In this document: piece by piece, positions 1-7,130 of the stretch
How the letters are laid out: each line of letters starts with the position of its first letter
How positions within the stretch are numbered: the stretch's first letter is position 1
DNA from: JAHJFW01 sp038065635
GTDB lineage: Bacteria; Patescibacteriota; Patescibacteriia; 2-12-FULL-60-25
DNA: 10,835 nucleotides
Reading direction: 5' to 3'
Assembly: GCA_038065635.1 (NCBI GenBank)
Contig: JBBTQP010000064.1
Location: 1 to 10,835 of the forward strand
Made by a program: the position numbers and the translations under genes
Notes under the pieces: model-generated
Told to the model about the DNA's origin: nothing
The model's input: the letters and a program-made list of their open reading frames with translations, nothing else
The model's database searches: none

Positions 1-78
1 TAGATTGCCACGTCGTTGCTACTCCTCGCAATGACAGGAGGATTAGATTGCCACGTCGTTGCTACTCCTCGCAATGAC
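1..78. repeat. Two direct copies of a 35-nt interspersed repeat
   Basis: Copies at 1-35 and 44-78 are identical over 35 nt and are separated by 8 nt (period 43). Each copy carries short terminal inverted repeats, ATTGC at 4-8 or 47-51 and GCAAT at 28-32 or 71-75, so it can fold weakly. The general sequence type (ATTGCCACGTC...GCAATGAC) resembles small palindromic repeats scattered through many bacterial genomes; that comparison is from memory. The first copy begins at the window edge, so the array may extend upstream. The 8-nt gap is far too short for a CRISPR spacer. Confidence 0.85.
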
Positions 79-96
79 GGGCTCTCTAGGTGACGA

Positions 97-125
97 TTGA
101 CACGAACCCGTAATTCCGCTTCAAT
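97..125 (+). promoter_or_regulatory. Probable sigma-70 promoter for the 181-909 gene
   Basis: A perfect TTGACA at 97-102 is followed, after a 17-nt spacer, by TTCAAT at 120-125, which matches TATAAT at four of six positions. Transcription would start near 132 and give a leader of about 50 nt. It lies just after the 35-nt repeats and just before the only gene here with a clear Shine-Dalgarno site. Confidence 0.5.
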
Positions 126-164
126 TGGGCGGTCCTTTTGCTTTGCTTAAGAAACAACCAACAC

Positions 165-171
165 TGAGGGG
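165..171 (+). promoter_or_regulatory. Shine-Dalgarno site of the 181-909 gene
   Basis: TGAGGGG lies 9 nt upstream of the ATG at 181 and supports that start. Most other genes in the window lack a comparable site, which makes this one stand out. Confidence 0.6.
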
Positions 172-180
172 TCAGTCTAA

Positions 181-909
181 ATGACACGATTCTCCTCGAA
201 TCATTGGCGTGCGACCGCCAAAGCGGTTCCCGGACCGAAACGGAGATTCACGGTTGATTTTCCATCGCTTCCTCTGCGAAAGAAGCACAAGAATAAACGG
301 CCGTCCAAGGAGCCCAAGTTCCCCCACGATGGAACAGTGCGCGCAGTAGCTTCAGCTGCGGCCAAGGCGCGGAGAAAGTCGGAGTACGTACTGCGCTTCG
401 ACAAGGTCGTAAAGACCTATTGCGGGATGGTCGTCGGCTTCACGGACAGGTTCTCGGTAGAGGAGTACTTGTATCTCAAGCTCAAGAGGATGGTTGCGGA
501 TCATGAAGAACGGCGCGTTCCTCTTGGTCGTAAAGGTCTCGAGGCGCAAGCCGAGACCATCTTTCATGAGATCGAAGCGTCAATACTCTCGATGGCTTCA
601 AATGGCCGTCCAATCAAACAAGGCAAGCGCCACGACAGGCATCGGGTTTGGGCGCGCATACACGAACGCGGCTGTAAATGCTTCCTGACGCTTCTGTCGC
701 AGAAGAAGGATGGCAAGTGGTTCGTCTTGAGTTTTGAAACCAAGGGCAAGTTCCGCCGCCGCATGCGTTCGCGGTCGAGCCGAAAAGATCTCAAGTACAG
801 GAATACTCCGAAACACAAGCGGTACCAGCCGCTTCTCAAGCCCTTGGCCGCGCAGTTGCGCAAACGGGGGTTTTTTCATACAGTGGGGGGGAGAGAAGTA
901 GTGGAGTAG
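181..909 (+). CDS. Hypothetical highly basic protein, 242 aa
   Basis: I do not recognise this protein. It is very rich in Lys and Arg, especially in residues 18-42, 143-165 and 188-230, with a more mixed, partly helical centre (about 68-140). No signal peptide or membrane segment is visible. A short Cys motif, G-C-K-C, occurs at 164-167, and the stretch around 168-186 (FLTLLSQKKDGKWFVLSFE) reads like paired beta strands. The basic charge suggests nucleic-acid contact, but that is inference only. The start is supported by a Shine-Dalgarno site at 165-171 and a plausible promoter at 97-125. The last residues (about 237-242, REVVE) and the TAG stop are encoded by the octamer repeat that begins near 892, so the original C-terminus may have been altered. 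Lys is mostly encoded by AAG, unlike the AAA-leaning neighbours, and repeats flank the gene on both sides. It could be an acquired cargo gene. Confidence 0.7.
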   Translation: MTRFSSNHWRATAKAVPGPKRRFTVDFPSLPLRKKHKNKRPSKEPKFPHDGTVRAVASAAAKARRKSEYVLRFDKVVKTYCGMVVGFTDRFSVEEYLYLKLKRMVADHEERRVPLGRKGLEAQAETIFHEIEASILSMASNGRPIKQGKRHDRHRVWARIHERGCKCFLTLLSQKKDGKWFVLSFETKGKFRRRMRSRSSRKDLKYRNTPKHKRYQPLLKPLAAQLRKRGFFHTVGGREVVE

Positions 910-975
910 GGGAGTAGGGGAGTAGAGAAGTAGAGAAGTAGAGAAGTAGCTACTCCACTACTCCACTACTTCTCT
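892..975. repeat. Octamer tandem array that reverses orientation
   Basis: From 898 the sequence consists of consecutive 8-nt units of the form GTAGNGNA: GTAGTGGA, GTAGGGGA twice and GTAGAGAA three times, then GTAG at 946-949. At 949/950 the array flips strand (GTAG|CTAC) and continues as CTACTCCA units and CTACTTCT up to 975. The outer arms, 892-909 and 958-975, are a perfect 18-nt inverted repeat, so the transcript could form a long hairpin. The array supplies the stop codon of the upstream gene and ends 8 nt before the asnS start. It has no T-tract typical of an intrinsic terminator. Confidence 0.9.
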
Positions 976-983
976 TTCCCATT

Positions 984-2276
984 ATGACCATACTTATTTC
1001 AGATTTTTCAAAACATGTCGGCGAGACGGTGACCATCAAAGGTTGGGCGTACAACGTACGTTCTTCCGGTAGCATCGCTTTTTTGCAGATCCGCGACGGA
1101 TCAGGTTTTACGCAGGCCGTGGTGGCGAAGCAATCCGTGGACGAACCTTCGTGGCAGGCGGCTGTTGATACCACGATCGAGTCGTCAGTGATCGTGGCAG
1201 GTACGGTCTCCGCGCATCCGAAGCAAGCTGGAGTGTACGAGCTTCAGGCCTCGTCCGTCTCAATCATCCAACGCGCAGAAGAATATCCCATCGGTAAAAA
1301 AGAACACGGCCCGGATTTTCTTTTGGATAATAGGCATTTGTGGCTACGCGCGCCGTCGCAGTGGGCGATTCAACGCGTCAGAGATTCAATTATCCGCGCG
1401 ACTTATGACTGGATGCGCGACCACGACTTTATAAAGATCGACTCTCCGATTTTTACGCCGAACGCCTGCGAGGGAACCACGGATCTTTTTGAAGTGGATT
1501 ATTTCGAAGATCGAAAAGCATATCTCACTCAATCCGGGCAGTTGTATCTCGAAGCCGCGATTTCATCCGTCGGACGTTGTTTCGATTTCGGTCCCGTGTT
1601 TCGAGCGGAAAAATCAAAAACGCGCCGCCATCTCACCGAATTTTGGATGATGGACGCGGAAGCGGCGTTCGTTGAGCACGAAGAAAATCTTCGCATTCAA
1701 GAGGAGCTCGTCTCCTTCATCGTCAGCCGCGTTCTTTCTGAACGACAGGCGGAATTGAAGATTCTCGAGCGAGATATTGCGCCGCTCGAAAATGTTAAAC
1801 CTCCGTTTTATCGACTGACGCACGCCGAAGCAGTGAAAAAATTGCACGAACTCGGAAGTGATATCGGTGAGATGGATGATCTTGGCGCGGATGACGAGAC
1901 CAAGTTGACGCAACTTTATGATAAACCGCTTTTCATCGAAAAATATCCCGCCGCCGTAAAAGCGTTTTATATGAAGCCGGATCCGTCCGATCCGACGCGC
2001 GTTTTGAACGCGGATCTTCTTGCGCCGGAAGGCTATGGCGAAATCATCGGCGGATCTCAACGTGAGGATTCTTACGACGCGTTGCTCGAGCGCGTTCGTC
2101 AACACGGGCTGCCGGAGAAGGCGTTCGCGTGGTATCTTGATCTTAGAAAGTACGGTTCAGTGCCGCATTCCGGTTTCGGATTCGGTCTTGAAAGAATCGT
2201 AGCTTGGGTTTGCGGGTTGCATCATGTTCGCGAGACGATTCCTTTTCCTCGATTGATCAATAGGCTGGATCCTTAA
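984..2276 (+). CDS. asnS: Asparaginyl-tRNA synthetase (AsnRS)
   Basis: This is a class IIb synthetase that charges tRNA-Asn with asparagine in the cytoplasm. The N-terminal OB-fold anticodon-binding domain covers about residues 1-100 (VTIKGWAYNVRSSGSIAFLQIRDG). The catalytic core follows: a motif 1 region at about 133-160 (RDSIIRATYDWMRDHDFIKI), motif 2 at 207-229 (FRAEKS, then RHLTEFWMMDAE) and motif 3 at 397-408 (GFGFGLERIVAW). The HLTEFW form, the FEVDYF stretch at 169-174 and the FIEKYPAAVKAFYM stretch at 317-330 point to AsnRS rather than AspRS or LysRS. Its length of 430 aa is normal for the family. The ATG at 984 places the OB fold correctly; there is no Shine-Dalgarno site, because the spacer in front is repeat DNA. 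The presence of AsnRS means Asn-tRNA can be made directly, without an obligatory Asp-tRNA(Asn) amidation route. Confidence 0.95.
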   Translation: MTILISDFSKHVGETVTIKGWAYNVRSSGSIAFLQIRDGSGFTQAVVAKQSVDEPSWQAAVDTTIESSVIVAGTVSAHPKQAGVYELQASSVSIIQRAEEYPIGKKEHGPDFLLDNRHLWLRAPSQWAIQRVRDSIIRATYDWMRDHDFIKIDSPIFTPNACEGTTDLFEVDYFEDRKAYLTQSGQLYLEAAISSVGRCFDFGPVFRAEKSKTRRHLTEFWMMDAEAAFVEHEENLRIQEELVSFIVSRVLSERQAELKILERDIAPLENVKPPFYRLTHAEAVKKLHELGSDIGEMDDLGADDETKLTQLYDKPLFIEKYPAAVKAFYMKPDPSDPTRVLNADLLAPEGYGEIIGGSQREDSYDALLERVRQHGLPEKAFAWYLDLRKYGSVPHSGFGFGLERIVAWVCGLHHVRETIPFPRLINRLDP

Positions 2277-2299
2277 ATCCTAAATTTTCCCCGCCGGCT

Positions 2300-2319
2300 C
2301 TGCCGCGAGGCAGTTGTTT
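2300..2319 (+). terminator. Weak hairpin after asnS
   Basis: CTGCC (2300-2304), loop GCGA (2305-2308) and GGCAG (2309-2313) form a 5-bp GNRA-capped stem followed by TTGTTT. It lies between the asnS stop and the AT-rich gene. The stem is short and the T-tract imperfect, so it may be a weak terminator or a remnant of a GC-rich repeat. It is the only structure I see in this 51-nt spacer. Confidence 0.3.
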
Positions 2320-2327
2320 AAACTTTT

Positions 2328-4664
2328 ATGGAACTAATCAAAGATTTTAAAAATATAAATAAAAATGATGCAGCACTAGCCGGAGGAAAGGGTGCTTCAC
2401 TTGGAGAAATGACACAAGCTGGAATTCCAGTACCGCCAGGTTTTGTTATTCTTTCTACTACCTTCGATCAATTTATTAAAGACGCCGATTTAGTGCAAGA
2501 AATAGAGGCTATTTTAGAAAAAGTTGATCACAAAGAAATACATACAGTTGAAAATGCCTCTGAAAAAATTCAAGGTTTGATAAAAAATGCAGTAATGCCC
2601 GAGAGTATTGCCATAGAAATAAAAAAACAATTTAAAAAACTTGATACTGAATTTGTTGCAGTTCGTTCCTCTGCTACGGCAGAAGATGGAGCGGAAAACG
2701 CATGGGCAGGCCAGCTTGATAGTTTTCTTAATACAAAAGAAGAAGATTTATTAATAAAAGTACAAAGCTGTTGGGCTTCTCTTTTTACGCCCCGTGCCAT
2801 TTTCTATCGCTTTGAAAAAGGTTTGCACACCACCCAGATATCTGTAGCAGTTGTAGTCCAAAAAATGGTCAACTCGGAAATTTCTGGTATCGTTTTTTCT
2901 GTACACCCTGTAACCGAGGATAGGAATCAAATTATTATCGAGGCGGGATTTGGACTTGGAGAAGCAATAGTTTCTGGATCGATTACTCCAGACAGTTATG
3001 TAGTTGAAAAAGAACCGAGGAAAATTATTGATATCAATATTGCTACTCAAACACGCGGACTGTATCGTGTTCAAAATGGTGGAAACGAATGGCTCGAAAT
3101 TAAAGAACCGCGAGCATCGTCTCAAGTATTAAGTGAAGGGCAAATTTTAGAATTCTCAAACATTATTCTTGGTATAGAAACCCACTATGGATTTCCTTGC
3201 GATATTGAGTGGGCATATGAAAATAAAAGATTTTACATAGTACAAAGTAGACCGATAACAACACTGAAAAATGTTGCTAATGAGCATAGACCAAATTTTC
3301 AAAAACTTCTTTCTCGGAAGCATGCCTTACTAACTGATGAAATAATTGCAACGGCGTGGAATGATCGAGGGCGATTTAAGGATTTAACTGGTTTTCCGGA
3401 CTATGTTGAAAATCTTGAAATCGTAGATGGTGATTTTTGCTTCGATCTTAATTGGACGAATAAAATCATCAATCAATATAAAGATATTAATTTAAAAACA
3501 ATTTGGAAGTTTATTAATGATGGCTACCGGTATGGCGAGATCATTAAGAATTATTCAAGAAATTTAAAACCCGAATCTTCAAAAAAAGAACTTACCAAAC
3601 AATTTTACAAGTCAGTTGATTTACTAAAAAATCTTTTAGTATTTTTACCCATAACTCATCCGTTAGTCAATATTATTGAGGGGAAGGTCATAACAATATT
3701 GAAAGAAAAAAATGTCCAAGATAATGAACTGAACGATATTCTCTTTGACGTATCTGCTCCTATTAAGAAAAATACACCCGTTTTAGAAAATGAGGATTTA
3801 TTAGAGATTAAGAAGAGATATCAAGAGAATAAAAATTTTGGTGTTGATAATGCTCTTGTAAAACACGCAGATAGCTATGGCTTTCTTGGTTATAGGGAGC
3901 CATTTTCTACTGGGTATGATAAAAATTTCTTCAAAATGAAATTAAAAGATCAAAAACAAGAAACTAAACAACGCAAGATTAATAATGTTGAATTTACAGA
4001 TGACGAACAAAAATATGTTGATCTACTAAAAGAATTTGTCTATTTTAGAACATACCGGACGGAAAAGTTGTATGAATCTTTATATTACCTAGAACCTCTT
4101 TGGAGAAAAATTTCCAATGAGTTTGGGTTAAATAACGACACTGATATCGGTTGGTATAATCTTGGCGAAATAAACAATTTATTTAAATCTGAAACTAAAG
4201 TCGCATACACAGAGTTGGATAGTAGAAAAATTGGCCATGCAATACTTTTGCATGACGGTAGGTTCGAAACCATTTTTGCTAATCAGATGTCTGAGTTCAA
4301 GAAAAAGCATTATCCTGAGCAAAAACCAAGTGAGAATCAGATATCCGGCGTAGCTGCTTGCAAGGGCAAGGTGAGTGGAATTGCAAAAATAGTGAAAAGT
4401 TCAAAGGAACAAGACAAAATTAGGGCTGGCGATATTTTAGTAACGGCTATGACTACTCCGGATTATTTACCGTGCATGAATAAGGCCGTAGCATTTGTCA
4501 CTGACGAAGGCGGTATTACTTGCCACGCTGCTATCGTTGCAAGAGAGATGAACAAGCCATGCATTATAGGTACTAAGATTGCCACGCAAGTTTTGAAAGA
4601 TGGCGACTTGATTGAAGTTGATGCAAATAATGGAATTGTTAAAATATTAAAATGTAGCGCATGA
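2328..4664 (+). CDS. PPDK/PEP-synthase-type phosphotransferase with ATP-grasp, novel middle and C-terminal phosphohistidine domains
   Basis: Residues 1-312 form the ATP-binding domain of the pyruvate phosphate dikinase/PEP synthase family: G19-GKGASLGEM with K21, VRSSATAED at 112-120 with R113, the glycine-rich stretch around 207-217, and the closing DIEW...VQSRP with E294, Q306 and R308. Residues 673-773 form the swivelling phosphohistidine domain, with GGITCHAAIVARE placing the catalytic His at H733. The usual C-terminal PEP/pyruvate TIM barrel is absent. In its place, a largely helical region of about 350 residues (320-670) sits between the two domains. ATP-grasp, acceptor domain, then His domain is the order seen in rifampin phosphotransferase (RPH), whose middle domain binds the acceptor. 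By analogy this enzyme would transfer a phosphoryl group from ATP, through H733, to an unknown small molecule; the substrate is not deducible. The gene is much more AT-rich than its neighbours (for example 18 G+C of 60 nt at 3481-3540), which suggests transfer. The stop overlaps the next ATG (ATGA). Confidence 0.85.
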   Translation: MELIKDFKNINKNDAALAGGKGASLGEMTQAGIPVPPGFVILSTTFDQFIKDADLVQEIEAILEKVDHKEIHTVENASEKIQGLIKNAVMPESIAIEIKKQFKKLDTEFVAVRSSATAEDGAENAWAGQLDSFLNTKEEDLLIKVQSCWASLFTPRAIFYRFEKGLHTTQISVAVVVQKMVNSEISGIVFSVHPVTEDRNQIIIEAGFGLGEAIVSGSITPDSYVVEKEPRKIIDINIATQTRGLYRVQNGGNEWLEIKEPRASSQVLSEGQILEFSNIILGIETHYGFPCDIEWAYENKRFYIVQSRPITTLKNVANEHRPNFQKLLSRKHALLTDEIIATAWNDRGRFKDLTGFPDYVENLEIVDGDFCFDLNWTNKIINQYKDINLKTIWKFINDGYRYGEIIKNYSRNLKPESSKKELTKQFYKSVDLLKNLLVFLPITHPLVNIIEGKVITILKEKNVQDNELNDILFDVSAPIKKNTPVLENEDLLEIKKRYQENKNFGVDNALVKHADSYGFLGYREPFSTGYDKNFFKMKLKDQKQETKQRKINNVEFTDDEQKYVDLLKEFVYFRTYRTEKLYESLYYLEPLWRKISNEFGLNNDTDIGWYNLGEINNLFKSETKVAYTELDSRKIGHAILLHDGRFETIFANQMSEFKKKHYPEQKPSENQISGVAACKGKVSGIAKIVKSSKEQDKIRAGDILVTAMTTPDYLPCMNKAVAFVTDEGGITCHAAIVAREMNKPCIIGTKIATQVLKDGDLIEVDANNGIVKILKCSA

Positions 4665-5695
4665 ATCCATCGTCAAAAAACGGATATTTCGCAATTTTCA
4701 TCTCGTTGCTCGTAATTGCAGCCGCCGCAGCCGTTGTTTTTGTCTATCCCGATCGTTTTTCGCCAAAGATTGCCCCTCCGCCCATCAGCCCTTCAGCCAC
4801 CCAATCCTTCGATCTCTCAGGATCTCGCGTGCTCCTTGCGGATGAAGCCGGCGCATGGCTTCAAGTGGCGAGCGGATCTCGTCCCCTAAAATGGCCGGAA
4901 GATGTGAAGCTTCTTGGCGCGGCGTTGTCCACGTTTCGTGGTCATGACGTGAAGACAGGCGAAGACGCGTATCTTGAAAGCGGATTTATTCTAGCAACCT
5001 CCTCCGTCGGTTTTCGTTCTCCCGATGGACGAAGATCAATCCATCCAACTCCATCCGCTCCGGACGGAACCAGCGCAATTTTGATCAGATACGGAGGAGA
5101 TACGAGCAATGTGATATTAAGAGAGGAGAATGGAAGAGGCATTCGAGATGCGCAAGCAGTCGGATGGTGGGACAATGAAACCGTTGCCGTTGTTGGAATA
5201 AAAAATTCCGTTCGCACTGCATTCGCCGTCGGAATCGCTGGCGGTGTGCGAGTCGTAGCGTCTTTGCCGGAAACTGCCACGCGAATCGAGATTCACGACG
5301 GAGGATTGTGGTATGTGACGTTAACGCCGGGGGAGGGACTTGAGAGCGAGCCCGCGCCACCGTCCGAGTTACATAGACTTATGGTGGAAGGTAAAGATTC
5401 TACGTTGATGGTTTCTCCGGTGACGGTTATTTCTAGGTATGTCGTGGTTGGCGGAAATCTCGTGGCTACACAGAATGAAAAGGGAAAAATATATTACTCC
5501 TCTTCGACGGAAGGTGTTGTGGCTGAAGGGGTGTTGTTAGATGCAACGGCGGATGGAAAGTTATTGATTCGTAATGGCGAGAAGCTTTCATTTGGCGACC
5601 CTCGTGCCGGCGGTATGACATCTTGGCAAGTGTCTCTAGAAAAGCGCGTTGCGGTATTTATTTTGAAGTCCGCCGTGGTCGACGAAAAGCCGTAA
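4661..5695 (+). CDS. Membrane-anchored extracytoplasmic protein, possibly beta-propeller
   Basis: The function is not recognised. The N-terminus is a short polar segment with K6, then a hydrophobic membrane anchor at about residues 9-29 (AIFISLLVIAAAAAVVFVY). A Pro/Ser-rich linker follows (36-48), then about 290 residues of alternating beta-strand-like sequence, presumably outside the membrane. Recurrent strand-turn phrases such as SPDGRRSIH (120-128), VGWWDNETVAVVG (167-179) and DATADGKLLIRNG (294-306) resemble blades of TolB/WD40-type propellers, but no clear motif series could be counted. The start overlaps the stop of the AT-rich phosphotransferase gene (ATGA), implying translational coupling, and aspS begins 22 nt after its stop. 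The base composition is that of the other housekeeping genes, not of the upstream neighbour. A lipoprotein is unlikely because there is no lipobox Cys after the hydrophobic segment. Confidence 0.7.
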   Translation: MNPSSKNGYFAIFISLLVIAAAAAVVFVYPDRFSPKIAPPPISPSATQSFDLSGSRVLLADEAGAWLQVASGSRPLKWPEDVKLLGAALSTFRGHDVKTGEDAYLESGFILATSSVGFRSPDGRRSIHPTPSAPDGTSAILIRYGGDTSNVILREENGRGIRDAQAVGWWDNETVAVVGIKNSVRTAFAVGIAGGVRVVASLPETATRIEIHDGGLWYVTLTPGEGLESEPAPPSELHRLMVEGKDSTLMVSPVTVISRYVVVGGNLVATQNEKGKIYYSSSTEGVVAEGVLLDATADGKLLIRNGEKLSFGDPRAGGMTSWQVSLEKRVAVFILKSAVVDEKP

Positions 5696-5717
5696 ATCAT
5701 ATAGGATATCGTACAAT

Positions 5718-7130
5718 ATGCGCACAATGATGATTGAGACGAAGGGCTTGGTCGGAGAAGAGGTTGTTGTCAGCGGATGGGTACATAATCGCCGCGACAT
5801 GGGCAAGATAGTTTTCTTGGATCTTCGCGATAGAAGCGGCTTGCTCCAGACGGTTTGCGTCCCCTCCGAACTTTCGGAAAAATCCGCCGGTATCGTCAAT
5901 GACGTACGTTCGGAGTACTGCGTTTCGGTTCGAGGGATCGTCCAAAAGCGCAGCGCGAAACAAATCAATGCAAATCTCCCGACAGGCGAAGTCGAGCTTC
6001 TAGCAAAAGAGATCGAGGTTTTGAATCCGTCGAAAACTCCGCCGTTTGAATTAGACAAAGATACTCGAGAAATCAATGAAGAGCTTCGGTTGAAATATCG
6101 ATATCTAGATTTGCGATCGCCTAGGATGTTGAAAAACCTGATTCTTCGCGACAGTATCGTCACGTCATTTCGAGATTTTTTGCATGCGCGTGATTTTATC
6201 GAAATTGAAACTCCATATCTCACAAAAGGAACGCCGGAAGGCGCCCGCGAATATCTCGTGCCATCGAGAGTGCATCCGGGAAAGTTTTACGTTTTGCCGC
6301 AGTCGCCACAACAGTTCAAGCAATTGTTAATGGTTGCTGGAGTGGAAAAATATTTCCAGATCGCTCGTTGTTTTCGAGATGAAGATCAGCGCGGTGACCG
6401 ACAACCGGAATTCACGCAGCTCGATCTTGAGATGTCTTTCGTGGAACGGGAGGATGTTTTGAAGATCGTAGAGCTGATGATGATCGAGATGGTGAAAAAG
6501 TGTGCACCGGAAAAAAAGATTCAAGAAGTTCCTTTTCCGCGGCTTTCGTACGCAGAGGCGATGGAGAAATACGGATCAGATAAACCGGATTTGCGAAAAG
6601 ATAAAAACGATCCGGATCTATTGGCTTTTTGTTGGGTTTTGGACTTCCCGTTTTTCGAGGAGACTGATGACGGATGGACGTTTACACATAACCCATTCTC
6701 CGCGCCAATGCCTGAATACATGGACGATCTTCTGCAGAAGAAAAACATCGGCAAGATTCTGACTACGCAATACGATATCGTGCTTAACGGTTACGAAGCC
6801 GGCGGAGGGAGTATACGAAATCATCGTCCGGAAGCGCTTCGTTCGGTGTTAGAAATTTTAGGAATGAAAGACGAGGAAATTTCCGAACAGTTCGGTCACA
6901 TGTTGGAAGCGTTCGAATACGGCGCGCCACCGCATGGCGGCATCGCGCCGGGGATAGATCGTATCGTTATGATTCTCGCGAATGAACCGAATATACGTGA
7001 AGTCATCGCTGTTCCAAAAACAGGGGACGCTCGTGATCCTATGATGGGCGCTCCTTCAACATTGCCAAAAAAGAGTTTGGATGAAGCTAATATAGAGATT
7101 AAAAAGGGAAGTAGAGAAGTAGGGAAGTAA
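5718..7130 (+). CDS. aspS: Aspartyl-tRNA synthetase, bacterial type lacking the GAD insertion domain
   Basis: This class IIb synthetase charges tRNA-Asp. The N-terminal OB fold is at about 1-105 (VVVSGWVHNRRDMGKIVFLDLRDR). The catalytic domain is clearly bacterial: YRYLDLR at 128-134, a motif 1 region at 144-169, the flipping-loop segment TPEGAREYLVPSR at 172-184, motif 2 at 219-241 (FRDEDQRGDRQPEFTQLDLEMSF) and motif 3 at 408-420 (GIAPGIDRIVMIL). Bacterial AspRS is usually near 590 aa, with a GAD domain of roughly 110 residues between motifs 2 and 3. Here YGSDKPDLR (285-293) passes through only a short linker to LLAFCWVLDFPFFE (301-314), so GAD is missing. M28 occupies the position where non-discriminating P. 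aeruginosa AspRS has His and E. coli AspRS has Leu, consistent with a tRNA-Asp-specific enzyme in a genome that also has asnS. The last seven residues (GSREVGK) come from octamer repeat DNA. A weak AGGA lies 11 nt before the start. Confidence 0.95.
   Translation: MRTMMIETKGLVGEEVVVSGWVHNRRDMGKIVFLDLRDRSGLLQTVCVPSELSEKSAGIVNDVRSEYCVSVRGIVQKRSAKQINANLPTGEVELLAKEIEVLNPSKTPPFELDKDTREINEELRLKYRYLDLRSPRMLKNLILRDSIVTSFRDFLHARDFIEIETPYLTKGTPEGAREYLVPSRVHPGKFYVLPQSPQQFKQLLMVAGVEKYFQIARCFRDEDQRGDRQPEFTQLDLEMSFVEREDVLKIVELMMIEMVKKCAPEKKIQEVPFPRLSYAEAMEKYGSDKPDLRKDKNDPDLLAFCWVLDFPFFEETDDGWTFTHNPFSAPMPEYMDDLLQKKNIGKILTTQYDIVLNGYEAGGGSIRNHRPEALRSVLEILGMKDEEISEQFGHMLEAFEYGAPPHGGIAPGIDRIVMILANEPNIREVIAVPKTGDARDPMMGAPSTLPKKSLDEANIEIKKGSREVGK

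Noticed and set aside
1..78. CRISPR array
   Set aside because: Only two repeats with an 8-nt gap; no spacers of 25-40 nt and no cas genes.
892..975. Intrinsic terminator between the 242-aa gene and asnS
   Set aside because: The stem is made of tandem units and is followed by CTTTCCC rather than a T-run; it may pause polymerase but lacks the usual signal.
1614..2105. A 163-codon minus-strand reading frame within asnS
   Set aside because: It lies entirely antisense to conserved asnS sequence and shows no recognisable motif or start signal.
2328..4664. Classical PEP synthase or pyruvate phosphate dikinase
   Set aside because: The C-terminal PEP/pyruvate-binding barrel is absent and the phosphohistidine domain is at the very C-terminus, although total length is close to PEP synthase.
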